The position numbers and the translations under genes are program-made. Below, piece after piece: positions 26,610 to 36,432 of a stretch of 64,000 bases of DNA (the first letter of the stretch is position 1; the number at the start of each line of letters is the position of its first letter). The notes below the pieces were generated by a model. The model made no database searches. It was not told the DNA's origin and worked only from the letters and a program-made list of their open reading frames with translations. Source of the stretch: Desmonostoc muscorum LEGE 12446 (GTDB taxonomy: Bacteria; Cyanobacteriota; Cyanobacteriia; Cyanobacteriales; Nostocaceae). The DNA is taken from positions 5,417,001 to 5,481,000 of the forward strand of contig NZ_JADEXS020000001.1 of the NCBI RefSeq assembly GCF_015207005.2, written 5' to 3'.

Positions 26610-28310
26610 ATGACTGCTACACCTAAATTAAGATACTCCAACTGGGTTAAACAAGTATTTTACCAGCTGAGTATTCGGCAAAAAATTGTTTGTGGGTACG
26701 GACTGGCTTTGGGAATTGCAGTTTTAGGAACAACAGCAGGGTTGGTAATAGGCGATCGCTATTTCCAACAAGCTAGACAACAAATGATCTTGGCAGATGA
26801 AGAAGGAAGTTTGTTAAGTAGTTTACAAGGAGAATTGTTAGAAATACAGATTCACCAGCAAGAAATCGTGCCTTTTTTACAGCAGCCACAAGCCTTGCAA
26901 AGAGGAATTTCTAATTTCAAAAGCGATTTAGCCGAAGCCGAAACATTGCTTTCTCAGGCGCAGGAATTTAGTCAAACCAATTTCCAAGGAGATTTACATC
27001 TTCTGCTCATCAAGCATAATAACTCCATAGCCGTATATTTTGAGCAACTGAGGTCGCTAATTCGACAAATTTTGCCATTAAGTTCACAGCCACAGGGAGC
27101 ATTCAAAGCGCAGCAATTAATCTCTAAATTCAGTCAAAGTCAGGATGCTCTGAAGTTTTATCAATTTGCCCATGAGTTAACTGAGTTTGCCAAAACAGTT
27201 CGAGAAGATCAAGAGAAAGCTGATATAGTCCGAGATCGGGCTGCACTCATACAAGCTCAGATTATTATTGGTAGTATGCTGCTGTCAGTGGCGATCGCCG
27301 CAATCCTTGCTTTCTACACAAGTAGTATCATTGCCCGTCCTATTAACGCAGTCACAAATATTGCCCAAAGAGTTACCCAAGAAGCCAATTTTGATTTGCA
27401 AGTACCTGTGACTACAGAAGATGAAGTTGGTGCATTAGCTAGTTCTCTTAATCAGCTAATTCAACAGGTGAAGCACCTTTTAGAAGAACAAGAAGCCGAG
27501 AACCAAGCACGACTAATTCAAAGTGAGAAAATGTCTAGTTTAGGACGGATGTTGGCTGGTGTCGCCCACGAAATTAATAACCCAATAAATTTTATTTCTG
27601 GCAACCTCGTACATGCGAAAACTTATACTGACGATTTATTAGCGCTACTGCAAACATATCAAACCGAAGTTCCTCACCTTTCACCTGCTTTGGAAACTTT
27701 AGCAGAAGAAATCGATTTAGAGTTTTTGTTAGCAGATTTACCAAAACTCTTTAACTCCATGAAAGTTGGTGCTGACCGCACACGAGAAATAGTCCGAAGT
27801 TTAAAAGATTTCTCTCGCTTAGATGAAGGGGAAGTGCAGTTAGTAGAGTTACACGCTTGTTTAGATAGTACACTATTAATTTTGAACAATCGCCTGAAAA
27901 ATGGTATTAGCCTTGTTCGTAACTATGGAGATATTCCAACAATTCCAGGCTATACAGGTTTACTTTATCAGGTATTTATGAATCTTTTAAGCAATGCGAT
28001 CGATACTGTGGAGGAAAAAGCAGCACAGAATCCAGAATTTTCACCTGAAATTACTATTACCACAGAACGCTGTCAGAATAATTGGGTGATAGTGCGAATT
28101 GCAGACAATGGTTGTGGTATTTCACCAGAAAATCTGCATAAAATATTTGAAACATTTTTCACCACCAAACCGCGGGGTATTGGTACTGGTTTGGGGTTAG
28201 CGATCGCATATCAGATTGTGGTAGAAAAACATCGAGGTAAAATTAGCTGCGAGTCTGAGTTAGATCGAGGTACAGAGTTTGCCATCACTCTGCCAATTTC
28301 TCACGCTTAA
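26610..28310 (+). CDS. Sensor histidine kinase with HAMP domain
   Basis: A 566-aa protein from the ATG at 26610; an upstream TTG at 26568 is less likely. One membrane helix (about 30-50) precedes an extracytoplasmic helical sensor of about 165 residues, then a second helix ([19 protein letters not shown]), HAMP, and a coiled coil. The HisKA motif is [17 protein letters not shown], and the ATPase motifs are [10 protein letters not shown] (N box), DNGCGIS (G1) and GTGLGLAI (G2). It is full length and likely active. No cognate regulator is adjacent; the ligand is unknown. Confidence 0.9.
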   Translation: MTATPKLRYSNWVKQVFYQLSIRQKIVCGYGLALGIAVLGTTAGLVIGDRYFQQARQQMILADEEGSLLSSLQGELLEIQIHQQEIVPFLQQPQALQRGISNFKSDLAEAETLLSQAQEFSQTNFQGDLHLLLIKHNNSIAVYFEQLRSLIRQILPLSSQPQGAFKAQQLISKFSQSQDALKFYQFAHELTEFAKTVREDQEKADIVRDRAALIQAQIIIGSMLLSVAIAAILAFYTSSIIARPINAVTNIAQRVTQEANFDLQVPVTTEDEVGALASSLNQLIQQVKHLLEEQEAENQARLIQSEKMSSLGRMLAGVAHEINNPINFISGNLVHAKTYTDDLLALLQTYQTEVPHLSPALETLAEEIDLEFLLADLPKLFNSMKVGADRTREIVRSLKDFSRLDEGEVQLVELHACLDSTLLILNNRLKNGISLVRNYGDIPTIPGYTGLLYQVFMNLLSNAIDTVEEKAAQNPEFSPEITITTERCQNNWVIVRIADNGCGISPENLHKIFETFFTTKPRGIGTGLGLAIAYQIVVEKHRGKISCESELDRGTEFAITLPISHA

Positions 28311-28311
28311 C

Positions 28312-28418
28312 AGACGTAGTAGTGCTATATCTCTACATTCTTCCGCCTTGGGGTACTTGCCTTTGAAAGTTGATTTTTTGATAATAATTGACATTAGAGA
28401 TGTAGCACTGCTACGTCT
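28312..28418. repeat. Inverted-repeat element
   Basis: AGACGTAGTAGTGCTATA... (28312-28336) is mirrored at 28393-28418 with two mismatches over about 25 bases. MITE-like, between two genes on the same strand, where it could also form a hairpin in the message. Confidence 0.7.
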
Positions 28419-28464
28419 CTAATAGTTTTGCTAAGCTTTTTGAAAACAAAGGAAAAACAAACTT

Positions 28465-28989
28465 ATGGGACTTTTCGATCAAATACTCGGTGCTGTTACT
28501 AATCCCAATCAACAGGGTAGCTTAGGTCAACTAGGAAGTATTATTAACACTGTAAATCAACTGAGCGATCGCACTGGTGCAGATCCATCCACCATCCAAT
28601 CAGTTTTGTCAATTGTGGGTAGTCAAGTTCGTTCTGCTTTACAAAACAAGCAAGCCACAGATGGTAACGAAGCCGCACAAACTCTAGTAAATCAATATGC
28701 TGGTACTTCTCCTAACCTCCAAGCAGTCGATTCGCTATTTTCTCCGGGTATACAACAGCAAGTAGCTGAAATTGCAGCCCAACGCACAGGGTTAGATGCT
28801 GGTATGATTCAACAATTGTTGCCTGTAGCAGTACCTTTAGTACTAAATTTTTTACAATCGGGCGCAAATGCTCAAAATTCGCAAGCTGGCGGAAATCCCG
28901 TACTAAATTCCTTCTTAGATGCTGACGGCGATGGTGATGTGGATATCGCCGACGCCCTACAAATGGCCGGGCGTTACATCAGACAATAA
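28465..28989 (+). CDS. DUF937-like protein with C-terminal calcium-loop motif
   Basis: A 174-aa protein. MGLFDQILGAVTNPNQQGS is typical of DUF937/YidB-like proteins, with repeated short helices (QSVLSIVGSQVRSAL, IQQLLPVAVPLVLNFLQSG). The tail FLDADGDGDVDIADAL is a DxDxDG calcium-loop of EF-hand/dockerin type followed by a helix. There is no signal peptide. The function is unknown; calcium binding is inferred from the motif alone. Confidence 0.8.
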   Translation: MGLFDQILGAVTNPNQQGSLGQLGSIINTVNQLSDRTGADPSTIQSVLSIVGSQVRSALQNKQATDGNEAAQTLVNQYAGTSPNLQAVDSLFSPGIQQQVAEIAAQRTGLDAGMIQQLLPVAVPLVLNFLQSGANAQNSQAGGNPVLNSFLDADGDGDVDIADALQMAGRYIRQ

Positions 28990-29117
28990 TACCTCTCCCC
29001 ATCTCCCCACCTCCCCACTCCCTTCTCATGAGACATCGGCAAATAGGCCTTGCTAGATTCTTAGCTTAGACATAGGCTGAGAAGAAGGGAAATCTGCTAA
29101 CACAAATCAGACAGTCT

Positions 29118-29672
29118 ATGGCTAAACTTTTTGACTGTATTACTGAAGAACTGCAAGGCTTCATTGCTGCCCAACACATTTTTTTTGTTGGCTCTGCACC
29201 CTTGAGTTCCACAGGTCATATTAACCTGTCTCCTAAAGGTTTGGATTGCTTTCGCATCCTTTCTCCCAATCGAGTAGGTTATATAGATCTTACAGGCAGT
29301 AGTAACGAAACTTCCGCCCATTTAGAAGAAAATGGGCGAATTACTTTCATGTTTTGCGCTTTTGAGGAACCTGCTTGTATCCTGCGTCTTTATGGTCAAG
29401 GAAATACGATTTTACCGAATTCTCCTGACTGGAACTCACTGTACTATCTATTTCCAGAAATACCTGGAACTCGTCAAATTATCGTTGCCGATATCCAAGA
29501 AGTACAGACCTCCTGTGGTTTTGGCGTACCACTCTATGAATATCGAGGTCAGCGCCAAACTCTAGTAAACTGGGCTAGTAAAAAAGGCGAACAAGGAGTT
29601 AGAGAATATCAACAGCAGAAAAATCTCGTCAGCCTTGATGGTTTATCGACTCCACTAAGTAAATTATTTTAA
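29118..29672 (+). CDS. Pyridoxamine 5'-phosphate oxidase-family protein
   Basis: A 184-aa protein. HIFFVGSAPLSSTGHINLSPKG and FRILSPNRVGYIDLTGSSNETSAHLEENGRI follow the PPOX-class split-barrel flavoprotein pattern, with VMFCAFEE-like and RLYGQG strands after it. These proteins bind FMN or F420. True PdxH residues are not evident, so it is probably an uncharacterised FMN-binding oxidoreductase of the wider family. Confidence 0.82.
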   Translation: MAKLFDCITEELQGFIAAQHIFFVGSAPLSSTGHINLSPKGLDCFRILSPNRVGYIDLTGSSNETSAHLEENGRITFMFCAFEEPACILRLYGQGNTILPNSPDWNSLYYLFPEIPGTRQIIVADIQEVQTSCGFGVPLYEYRGQRQTLVNWASKKGEQGVREYQQQKNLVSLDGLSTPLSKLF

Positions 29673-29885
29673 CGTTGACAAAAGCAGGTTTTAGGGCAGG
29701 ATTTATACCAAGTTGACTGAGATAGTATTATTTACTTCGTCAGCGCTTATACAATTTTGGATTTTGGATTGTGAAAGATTTACAGGGCAAGTTTTTAGGA
29801 TCGTCATCATTATTCAAATTGGTATTACATAAGTGCTTTGATTATTAAGAAAATTAACTTTGGCAACTTGGTATTATAGAAGGTT

Positions 29886-30392
29886 ATGAATTATTCTATT
29901 TGTCCACTCACAGAAAAAGACGAGCCTTTTCTGTGGCAAATGCTTTACGAAGCAGCGCATATGGGAAACGAAGGAAATTTGACAGTGCAGGATGCAATGA
30001 ATCATCCTGATTTAGCAAAATATGTAAAAAATTGGGGATGTAAAGATGATAGTGGCTTTGTTGCTATTTTGGAAAGTAGTAATCAGCCAGTAGGAGCCGC
30101 ATGGCTGCGTTTATTTACAGGTGACAATAAAGGATATGGTTATATTAGCGATCGCACTCCTGAATTAGCAATAGCAATTCTCCCTGAACATCGAAATCAA
30201 GGCATAGGAACACAGCTACTCAAGCATTTATTAGCAGCAGCCAAAACATCATACCCATCAATATCCCTCAGTACTAGAGCGACAAATCCCGCCTTAGCTT
30301 TATATAAAAGATTAGGTTTTGAAGTCGTCCCCGGTAGCGAAACAATCAACCGAGTTGGCGGAATCTCTTTCACAATGAAAATTGATTTATGA
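29886..30392 (+). CDS. GNAT family N-acetyltransferase
   Basis: A 168-aa protein. The acetyl-CoA motif is LPEHRNQGIGTQLLKHLLAA, with the preceding strand ELAIAIL and the following SLSTRATNPALALYKRLGFEVV (motif B). It is similar in layout to amino-group or ribosomal acetyltransferases; the substrate is unknown. A TAT-rich stretch ends near 29885 upstream. It stands alone on the plus strand. Confidence 0.88.
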   Translation: MNYSICPLTEKDEPFLWQMLYEAAHMGNEGNLTVQDAMNHPDLAKYVKNWGCKDDSGFVAILESSNQPVGAAWLRLFTGDNKGYGYISDRTPELAIAILPEHRNQGIGTQLLKHLLAAAKTSYPSISLSTRATNPALALYKRLGFEVVPGSETINRVGGISFTMKIDL

Positions 30393-30393
30393 A

Positions 30394-30550
30394 AAGAGAA
30401 TTCAGGAGTCAGAATTCAGGAGTCAGGAGTCAGAATTCAGAATTCAGAATAAATTTGAGTTTCACTAGCGGGTAAACAAATAGGTTTAACAAATACGCTT
30501 GGTTATCTCTCCCCCTGCCTCCCCTGCCTCCCCTGCCTCCCCTGCCTTTC
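30394..30550. repeat. Low-complexity tandem repeats
   Basis: GAATTCAGGAGTCAGAATTCAG units occupy 30399-30448. A CTCCCCTGCC decamer is repeated about five times at 30510-30548, just after the stop of the following minus-strand gene. Confidence 0.8.
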
Positions 30551-32368
30551 CTACCCTCCCAGTGTCCGCGTATAAATTACTTGACCTTGGGAATCATAGA
30601 GAAACAGGGACAAATTGGCATTGTCACTAATTGCAGCTAGGGCTTCCTGTAAGATTTGCAAGTGATTGGCAAGGTCAACAGCATTATCTGAATTCTGAGA
30701 ATCAGGATTAGCCAAACTATTTTGTCTTAATTGGTCATACTCAGGGGTTAACCTGACAATAATTCCTGCATTGTCCATGCTAAAAGTGCAAATCCGAATT
30801 CCATTAATACAGGTTTTCTCTAAGTCAGTGCGGGTTTGCTGCAAACCACTAACAACTTGGAGTTTTTCTTGTGCTTGTTTGAGAGCTGTTGAGTAGGGTT
30901 CGATGAGAGACTGAGCCTGAGTGTAGTACAAGCTATCTTGGGAAACTTTTTTCGCAGTTTCCAAAGCTTGCTCCCAGTATGTCGCTGCTGCTTGCCATTG
31001 GTTTTGTTGCTGATAGACTTTGGCTTGGTTGGCGGTGCTAACGGCTTGTTGGTAAGTTCTAGCAGCTAATTGTTCTTTAGTAGCGCGATCGCGTGCTACT
31101 ACTAATTTAGGTTTATAGTCTACCAACAACTTTTGGGCTTCTTCATATCCAGGGCTAGTCTGGGGAATCACCCTCAAGGCATTAATGACTACCTGCCAGT
31201 TAGACTGCACCTTTTGCCAATCCTTCAAGGATTTAGCAGTAGCTTGGCGATTCTCGGCTGTACTCGCTACATCTTTTGCTGCTGCTAGTTTTTTCAGCCA
31301 TTTTTCTTCAGTTAACATCTGCTGATTGACAGCGTGCAAACTAATACGATAGCTAAATAACTTTGCTTGCACTAGGCTATAAAGTTCACTATTGGGATTG
31401 ATAGCCTCTAGTGGTGCGATGGCCTGTCGCCATAAATGTTGTCTAGCTTGTATTTCTTCTAAAGTACGTGCGGGAGTTTTAATTTTTTCTGCCGCCAAAG
31501 ATGCTGTCTGCAAAGCCTTAACCACCTGGCCAATTTTTTCTGACCGCCCAGACAAACTTGCTTTGAGTTCTTCTGACACCTGGTAACGGGGCGACCAACT
31601 AGGAATTGCACTCAAGGCTGCGCTAGCCGTCGTCAGTCGCTGCTGCACTGCTAGTAATTCTTTTTCCGACTTGGCACGACGCATCAATTGGGGAGATTCT
31701 GTTTTTAATTGCTCAGCAACTTGTATTTCTTTACACTCAGACATCACACAAGGGCGAGTCACCAAATAGCCGCCAACGCCTAAAACCACAATTCCCACCA
31801 AAGCTACACCTAGTAAAACGGGTTTGACTTGGCGTGCTGACTTAGAAGCCGGTAAATTCGGTGCGTCTGCAAATGGGTCAAATACTTCCTCATCTTCAGT
31901 TTCATCCAGCGATGGAAAATAGGTCAGAGCAGATGAGGGGGACGCGGGGGATGAGAAGGATATTGCTCCCTCATCTCCCCCTACTCCCTCATCTCCCTCA
32001 TCTTCCCCCTCTCCCCTTATTCCCCCAGTTCCCCAAATCCCCGTCTCCCCATCTTCCCATCCCGCCCTCTGCTTGAGAGCTAGAAAACATTTGGCATAAG
32101 GAAGTTGTTCGCCAAAAACTCTGAGGAAACATTGTACTCGTTGCTCTTTGTAGGGCGCTAAGGACTGGAGTACGTCTTCAATGGCTGCAAAGATGCCCTG
32201 AGTATCAACTATTACACCTGATGGGTGTTGTGTTAAAATCATTAGCTCGTCTTTATTGACGGCACACTTAACTTGAAAGACTCCAGCTGATGGTACTTCT
32301 ACAAGCAATTGTTCTTGCAAAGTTTTGGCTAAAAGCTGTAAATCTTCTTGCTGCACTGCTACTTTCAT
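30551..32368 (-). CDS. Conserved cyanobacterial membrane-anchored hypothetical protein
   Basis: A 605-aa protein from MKVAVQQEDLQLLAKTLQEQ; a start 29 residues further up (32455) is possible. The first 110 residues form a compact domain (FQVKCAVNKDELMILTQHP). A Gly/Glu/Asp-rich low-complexity linker follows, then one membrane helix (LLGVALVGIVVLGVGGYLV, about 183-203) and a long helical periplasmic part with TPR-like helices (AATYWEQALETAKKV). The protein ends in a small domain (LFLYDSQGQVIYTRTLGG). No known function; linkage of a cytoplasmic domain with an extracytoplasmic helical region is inferred. Confidence 0.75.
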   Translation of the reverse strand: MKVAVQQEDLQLLAKTLQEQLLVEVPSAGVFQVKCAVNKDELMILTQHPSGVIVDTQGIFAAIEDVLQSLAPYKEQRVQCFLRVFGEQLPYAKCFLALKQRAGWEDGETGIWGTGGIRGEGEDEGDEGVGGDEGAISFSSPASPSSALTYFPSLDETEDEEVFDPFADAPNLPASKSARQVKPVLLGVALVGIVVLGVGGYLVTRPCVMSECKEIQVAEQLKTESPQLMRRAKSEKELLAVQQRLTTASAALSAIPSWSPRYQVSEELKASLSGRSEKIGQVVKALQTASLAAEKIKTPARTLEEIQARQHLWRQAIAPLEAINPNSELYSLVQAKLFSYRISLHAVNQQMLTEEKWLKKLAAAKDVASTAENRQATAKSLKDWQKVQSNWQVVINALRVIPQTSPGYEEAQKLLVDYKPKLVVARDRATKEQLAARTYQQAVSTANQAKVYQQQNQWQAAATYWEQALETAKKVSQDSLYYTQAQSLIEPYSTALKQAQEKLQVVSGLQQTRTDLEKTCINGIRICTFSMDNAGIIVRLTPEYDQLRQNSLANPDSQNSDNAVDLANHLQILQEALAAISDNANLSLFLYDSQGQVIYTRTLGG

Positions 32369-32455
32369 AGAACTTTCGTGCTGAACTTCTATATTGTTTT
32401 GATTATCTTTAAGGAGATGAAATGAACTGTTTGGGTTTTTTGAATAAAGACGCAC

Positions 32456-32976
32456 AGTTTAACCAACCACAGCCTGAAAATCTAATCGAACAACTTTCTA
32501 ACACAAATTCCGACTTTTAACCAAAAATTAAAATAGTAGTGATTGTTCCCACGGCTACATTTTCAACCCGCTAGATGCAAAATTAAATAATCTATCCACA
32601 GGTATATATTTTTCCTAAAAAATGGGAATAATAGGATTTTTGAGGATTTTCACTGCCTGATTTTGTGACAATTAAATTCACAACAGCTACTGAACAGCAA
32701 AATTATAGTTACAAAACAATTGTGACCAAATTATCCACAGGTTAAGGAAATGTTGCGATGTCAGAGGTTTTTGACAGGAATGCTAGTTATCTTCTATGCT
32801 GGGAAGTCTACTGAGGAGGTTAATTACGTATTGCGGCTCAAGAAATTAATTTGCCTCATTTGCTGAATTCGATAAAATTGATACGTGAAAAATAAGTTTT
32901 TATAGCTGCCAAAAGCTTAATTATGTAATAAGCGTGCTGCCAAATATTCAGACAGCACTAACGAAAAGCTTGGAAA
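32456..32976. other. Divergent intergenic region, no gene seen
   Basis: About 520 AT-rich bases between the membrane protein (leftward) and the succinyl-CoA ligase beta-like gene (rightward). It must hold both promoters. No repeat or small gene is convincing. Confidence 0.4.
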
Positions 32977-32997
32977 GTGTCAATACAAGGTGTATCA

Positions 32998-34224
32998 ATG
33001 GATTTATTAGAGTACCAAGTTAAAGAATGGTTTGCAAAGATAGGCATTCCTGTATTGCCTTCCCAACGAATTGACCATCCGACGGATTTGAAACGTTTAA
33101 AAATTGGCTTTCCAATTGTACTGAAATCTCAAGTACACGGAGCGGAACGGGCAAAGGCAGGTGGAGTCAGATTTGCCGAAACAACTATCGATGCGATCGC
33201 CGCTGCCCAAAATATCTTTACTTTACCCATATGGGGCGAGTTGCCGGAAGTTGTGTTGGCAGAATCCCAATACGACGCCAACCAGGAATTTTATTTGGCG
33301 GTGGTTCTAGACACCGCTGTTTGCCGACCAGTACTTTTAGGTTGCAAAGAAGCAGACATCGATTGGGAATCCGCTGGCGAAAAAATGCACCATGTCGTCG
33401 TTGAACAAGAATTTTCACCATTTTATGCCCGACGACTGGCTTTGAAAATGGGTTTGCAGGGAACGTTGATGCAATCGGTAAGCAACGTTGTCCAAAAGAT
33501 GTACCACTTATTTGTGCAAAAAGACCTGGATTTAGTCGAAATTAATCCCTTGGCAGTCAATCCTAATGGTGAAGTGATGGCTCTCAATGGTAAAGTCAGG
33601 GTGAATGAACGCGCAATTAAGCGTCATCCAGATCTTGAACAAATGGCAGCAAAAATCATCAGCCGTCATCCAAGTACTGAAATTAACGGTATTTTGGGTG
33701 ACTGGGATGGCGTGCAAATGCACGGAAAAATCGGTATTTTAGGTAATGGTACTGGTTCAGTAATGGCAACTTTGGATTTAGTCGCTAATGCTGGCGGGAA
33801 ACCAGGTGTTTGTTTGAATCTACGCCATGCTTTTCTTACAGATACTACGCCAACTACATTTAGCGATCGCCTAGAAACAGGTTTGAAAATTTTAGCTGCT
33901 GACAAAAGCATCGAAGTTATACTAATTAACTTTCTGGGTAGCATTCCTCAGGCTGAGGAAGTAGCCCAAATCATCGCCAAATTTGTACAACACGACAATA
34001 ACGAACTCAAATTAAAAGTTGTACGCTCTAATGGTAGTAAAATTCCACCAGATTTGAATTTTCCATCCTTAGTTGTCCGGCTTGCTGGTTCCGAGTTGAA
34101 TGCAGCTAAAAAATATTTAGCAACACTAAAAAAAACCAGCAGTGCCCTTGTTGTGGTAGAAAATTTAGATGAGGCAGTGGAAGTTGCAGTTCATCTTGCT
34201 AAACCAACTGCGAATAAGAAATAG
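32998..34224 (+). CDS. sucC: Succinate-CoA ligase beta-like subunit (ATP-grasp)
   Basis: A 408-aa protein from MDLLEYQVKEWFAKIGIPVL; a GTG seven codons upstream is less likely. It has an ATP-grasp fold: FPIVLKSQVHGAERAKAGGV holds the nucleotide-binding Lys and glycine loop, and DLVEINPLAVNPNGEVMALNGKV the metal-binding Glu/Asn. The C-terminal ligase domain includes IGILGNGTGSVMATLDLVANAGG. It would form the ATP-using half of a SucCD-like enzyme converting succinyl-CoA and succinate. The alpha-like gene follows after 304 bases, an unusually wide gap. Confidence 0.85.
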   Translation: MDLLEYQVKEWFAKIGIPVLPSQRIDHPTDLKRLKIGFPIVLKSQVHGAERAKAGGVRFAETTIDAIAAAQNIFTLPIWGELPEVVLAESQYDANQEFYLAVVLDTAVCRPVLLGCKEADIDWESAGEKMHHVVVEQEFSPFYARRLALKMGLQGTLMQSVSNVVQKMYHLFVQKDLDLVEINPLAVNPNGEVMALNGKVRVNERAIKRHPDLEQMAAKIISRHPSTEINGILGDWDGVQMHGKIGILGNGTGSVMATLDLVANAGGKPGVCLNLRHAFLTDTTPTTFSDRLETGLKILAADKSIEVILINFLGSIPQAEEVAQIIAKFVQHDNNELKLKVVRSNGSKIPPDLNFPSLVVRLAGSELNAAKKYLATLKKTSSALVVVENLDEAVEVAVHLAKPTANKK

Positions 34225-34528
34225 TCAACCAATTTTGGATTTTAGATTTTGGATTTTGGATTGAACAAACGGAGAAATCTGCTTGCTCTGTAACGTCAAT
34301 AAATCATTTGTCGCTAAGAATTTGTAATTTTTAATTTGGGAAAAATTCAGGAGTCAGAATAGTTTTTGTTTATTTATATTAGAATTACTATCTTCTGTCG
34401 GAGATGAATTTTGGAATGCAACAGTAAAAATAATAAATTTCAGCAAAAACAGAATCAATACAATAATGTACATCGTTTTATGGTCAGTGGCTCAACTCGC
34501 TGGCTTGCCAAACTTAGGGTAATTTATT
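34225..34528. other. Spacer between the two CoA-ligase genes
   Basis: The 304 bases hold a TTTTAGATTTTGGATT tract (34234-34262) and an AATTCAGGAGTCAGAAT fragment (34347-34360), both dispersed repeats. No gene is seen. Confidence 0.5.
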
Positions 34529-35410
34529 ATGAACTTAACGCCAGAGAGTAAAGTTTTAATTCAAGGTTTTTGTGAATTTATATCAGGTACTCATGTGGCT
34601 CAAATGAAAGCCTATGGTACGAATTTGGTAGCTGGTGTTAATCCTGGATGCGGTGGACAGGAATTGTACGAGCTGCCAGTATTTGACTTAGTGGAGGAAG
34701 TGGTAGAAAAAATTGGCGCAATTGATACAACAATTATCTGTGTAAATCCTTACGATGTTTTGGATGCGGCATTGGAAGCGATCGCATCTGGGATTCGCCA
34801 AATTATTATTATTACCGCTGGAGTGCCACCCTTGGATATGGTGCAATTACTCCGCAAAGCCGAGGCTTGTGAAACCTTGGTAGTAGGGCCAAATAGTCCG
34901 GGGATCATTGTGCCGGGAAAAATTCTCTTAGGAACTCAGCCTAGTGAATTTTATACACCTGGGCCAGTGGGGATCGTTAGTCGTAGCAGTACCCTTACTT
35001 ACGAAGTCGCCTACGAATTAACAAAAGCTGGTTTGGGACAGTCAATTAGTGTCAGCATTGGTAGTGATCCGATCGTTGGTTCTTCGTTTTTGCAATGGCT
35101 ACAAATTCTCGATGAAGATGAAACTACAGAAGCGATCGTTTTAGTCGGTCAACCCGGCGGTGGTAGTGAAGAAGCAGCGGCGCGGTATATTGCTGAGGCC
35201 ATTGATAAACCAGTAATTGCCTACATTGCAGGGAGACTTGCACCACCAGGAAAAAGTTGGCGTCAAACCGGGACTTTAGCAACAGTTATCGGACGCGATC
35301 CAAATTTTGGTACAGCCCAAAGTAAATTGGCTGCTTTGAAAGAAGTAGAAGTTCCCGTGGCTGAACGCCCTTCTCAAATTCCAGAATTGGTGAAAAAAGG
35401 CATTAATTAG
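34529..35410 (+). CDS. sucD: Succinate-CoA ligase alpha-like subunit lacking the usual phosphohistidine
   Basis: A 293-aa protein with the SucD CoA-binding and ligase domains: VAGVNPGCGGQELYELPVF, VVGPNSPGIIVPG, GIVSRSSTLTYE, GGGSEEAAARYI. The segment normally reading GKRMGHAGA, with the phosphorylated His (His246 in E. coli), reads GKSWRQTGT here, so Gln replaces His. GxCPG is changed to NSPG too. It pairs with the beta-like gene upstream. Either it uses another phospho-acceptor, or it is a CoA-binding subunit with a different reaction. The stop codon lies inside the left arm of a 211-bp inverted-repeat element. Confidence 0.78.
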   Translation: MNLTPESKVLIQGFCEFISGTHVAQMKAYGTNLVAGVNPGCGGQELYELPVFDLVEEVVEKIGAIDTTIICVNPYDVLDAALEAIASGIRQIIIITAGVPPLDMVQLLRKAEACETLVVGPNSPGIIVPGKILLGTQPSEFYTPGPVGIVSRSSTLTYEVAYELTKAGLGQSISVSIGSDPIVGSSFLQWLQILDEDETTEAIVLVGQPGGGSEEAAARYIAEAIDKPVIAYIAGRLAPPGKSWRQTGTLATVIGRDPNFGTAQSKLAALKEVEVPVAERPSQIPELVKKGIN

Positions 35411-35617
35411 GGCTTGCTGAAAAAGTCCTTTGGTGAAGGCAGGGAATAGGGAATAGGGAATAGTTTTATCCCTATTTTTTCAATTTATTGTGGTACTAGA
35501 AATTGGAAATGCAAGACTTTTAAGCCTTATACACCTAATTTACTTGCACTTTTTGGTGCGGTGATAGCCTGAAAAGTCTGAAATATCAGGATTTTACCGT
35601 TATTCAGCAAGCCCTAA
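35407..35617. repeat. 211-bp inverted-repeat element (MITE/IS remnant)
   Basis: TTAGGGCTTGCTGAA (35407-35421) is exactly mirrored by TTCAGCAAGCCCTAA (35603-35617). The interior has GGGAATA triplicated (35445-35464) and no gene. It looks like a non-autonomous element whose left arm supplies the stop codon of the preceding gene. Confidence 0.8.
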
Positions 35618-35650
35618 TTAGACCATCGTCATCTGTGCTTTTTAGCCAAC

Positions 35651-36079
35651 TTAACCACCGTTTCGCTTCCCAAATTGCTGCAACAAATCCTGGACAGATA
35701 ATACGGATACAGGCGAACTCAAAAAACCTTGAGCATCGCGTGTCACAATAGCGTCTAATCCTTGAGCTACTGCACTAAAAATTTGAACAGCGTCTTCAAA
35801 ATCAGACAAGCCAGAGTTAAAGGCTGATTGCAAAACGGCTCGATCAATAGGACAAATAGCCATAGCAGTCAGTGTTTCCGAGACTGCTTGCCGTGCTTGT
35901 TCAACGCTGCGGGTGTGCCTGCGAGAAATGTAGAAAATATCAGTAAGCGTTGTTGCTGTAACATAGCCGACGACTTGTCCAAAATCGATCGCTTGGAACA
36001 GCAGTTCTGCATCTTGGCAAAATGGCTCTCGCTGCAATAGAAAATCTAGGATAATATTGGTATCAATTAAAACTCTCAC
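35651..36079 (-). CDS. PIN domain toxin (VapC-like)
   Basis: A 142-aa protein. VLIDTNIILDFLLQREPF carries the first Asp of the PIN active site, TLTDIFYIS lies in the second region, and SDFEDAVQIFSAV with IVTRDAQGF the later acidic residues. The length is normal for VapC. It overlaps the small antitoxin gene upstream by four bases (ATGA). Expected to be a Mg-dependent RNase toxin. Confidence 0.85.
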   Translation of the reverse strand: MRVLIDTNIILDFLLQREPFCQDAELLFQAIDFGQVVGYVTATTLTDIFYISRRHTRSVEQARQAVSETLTAMAICPIDRAVLQSAFNSGLSDFEDAVQIFSAVAQGLDAIVTRDAQGFLSSPVSVLSVQDLLQQFGKRNGG

Positions 36080-36306
36080 TGAAGATACTTCTCCACCCGT
36101 CGCTCATCCAACATAGCAACTACTTCCTCATCGGTTGGTGCAGGTTTGTCTGTTTTTAACAAGCCTCGCATCCGTCGAATCGCACTAGAACGATCAGACT
36201 CGGAAATTGAGGTATCTTGTAAGGATTCAACGATGGCAGTGAGCAGCGCAAGACGATCTCTAGGTGGAAGCTTGACAGCCTGTTCCTTCAGTTCTTGCAA
36301 CAGCAT
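36076..36306 (-). CDS. Antitoxin of PIN toxin-antitoxin pair
   Basis: A 76-aa protein: LQELKEQAVKLPPRDRLALL is a helical N terminus common in cyanobacterial antitoxins, and the acidic tail TDEEVVAMLDERRVEKYLQ would wrap the toxin. There is no recognised DNA-binding motif. It lies immediately upstream of, and overlaps, the PIN toxin gene. Confidence 0.78.
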   Translation of the reverse strand: MLLQELKEQAVKLPPRDRLALLTAIVESLQDTSISESDRSSAIRRMRGLLKTDKPAPTDEEVVAMLDERRVEKYLQ

Positions 36307-36432
36307 AGACGGCTCCTATACTCAAAGGTATCTACCGTTTAGTATGCTTGATTGCGCTCTCAATGACCAGTTTGATGCTAGAAGGCACGGAGAAATAGCA
36401 GTTTAAAAGGTTTCTTGGGTAAGCCCTACTTT

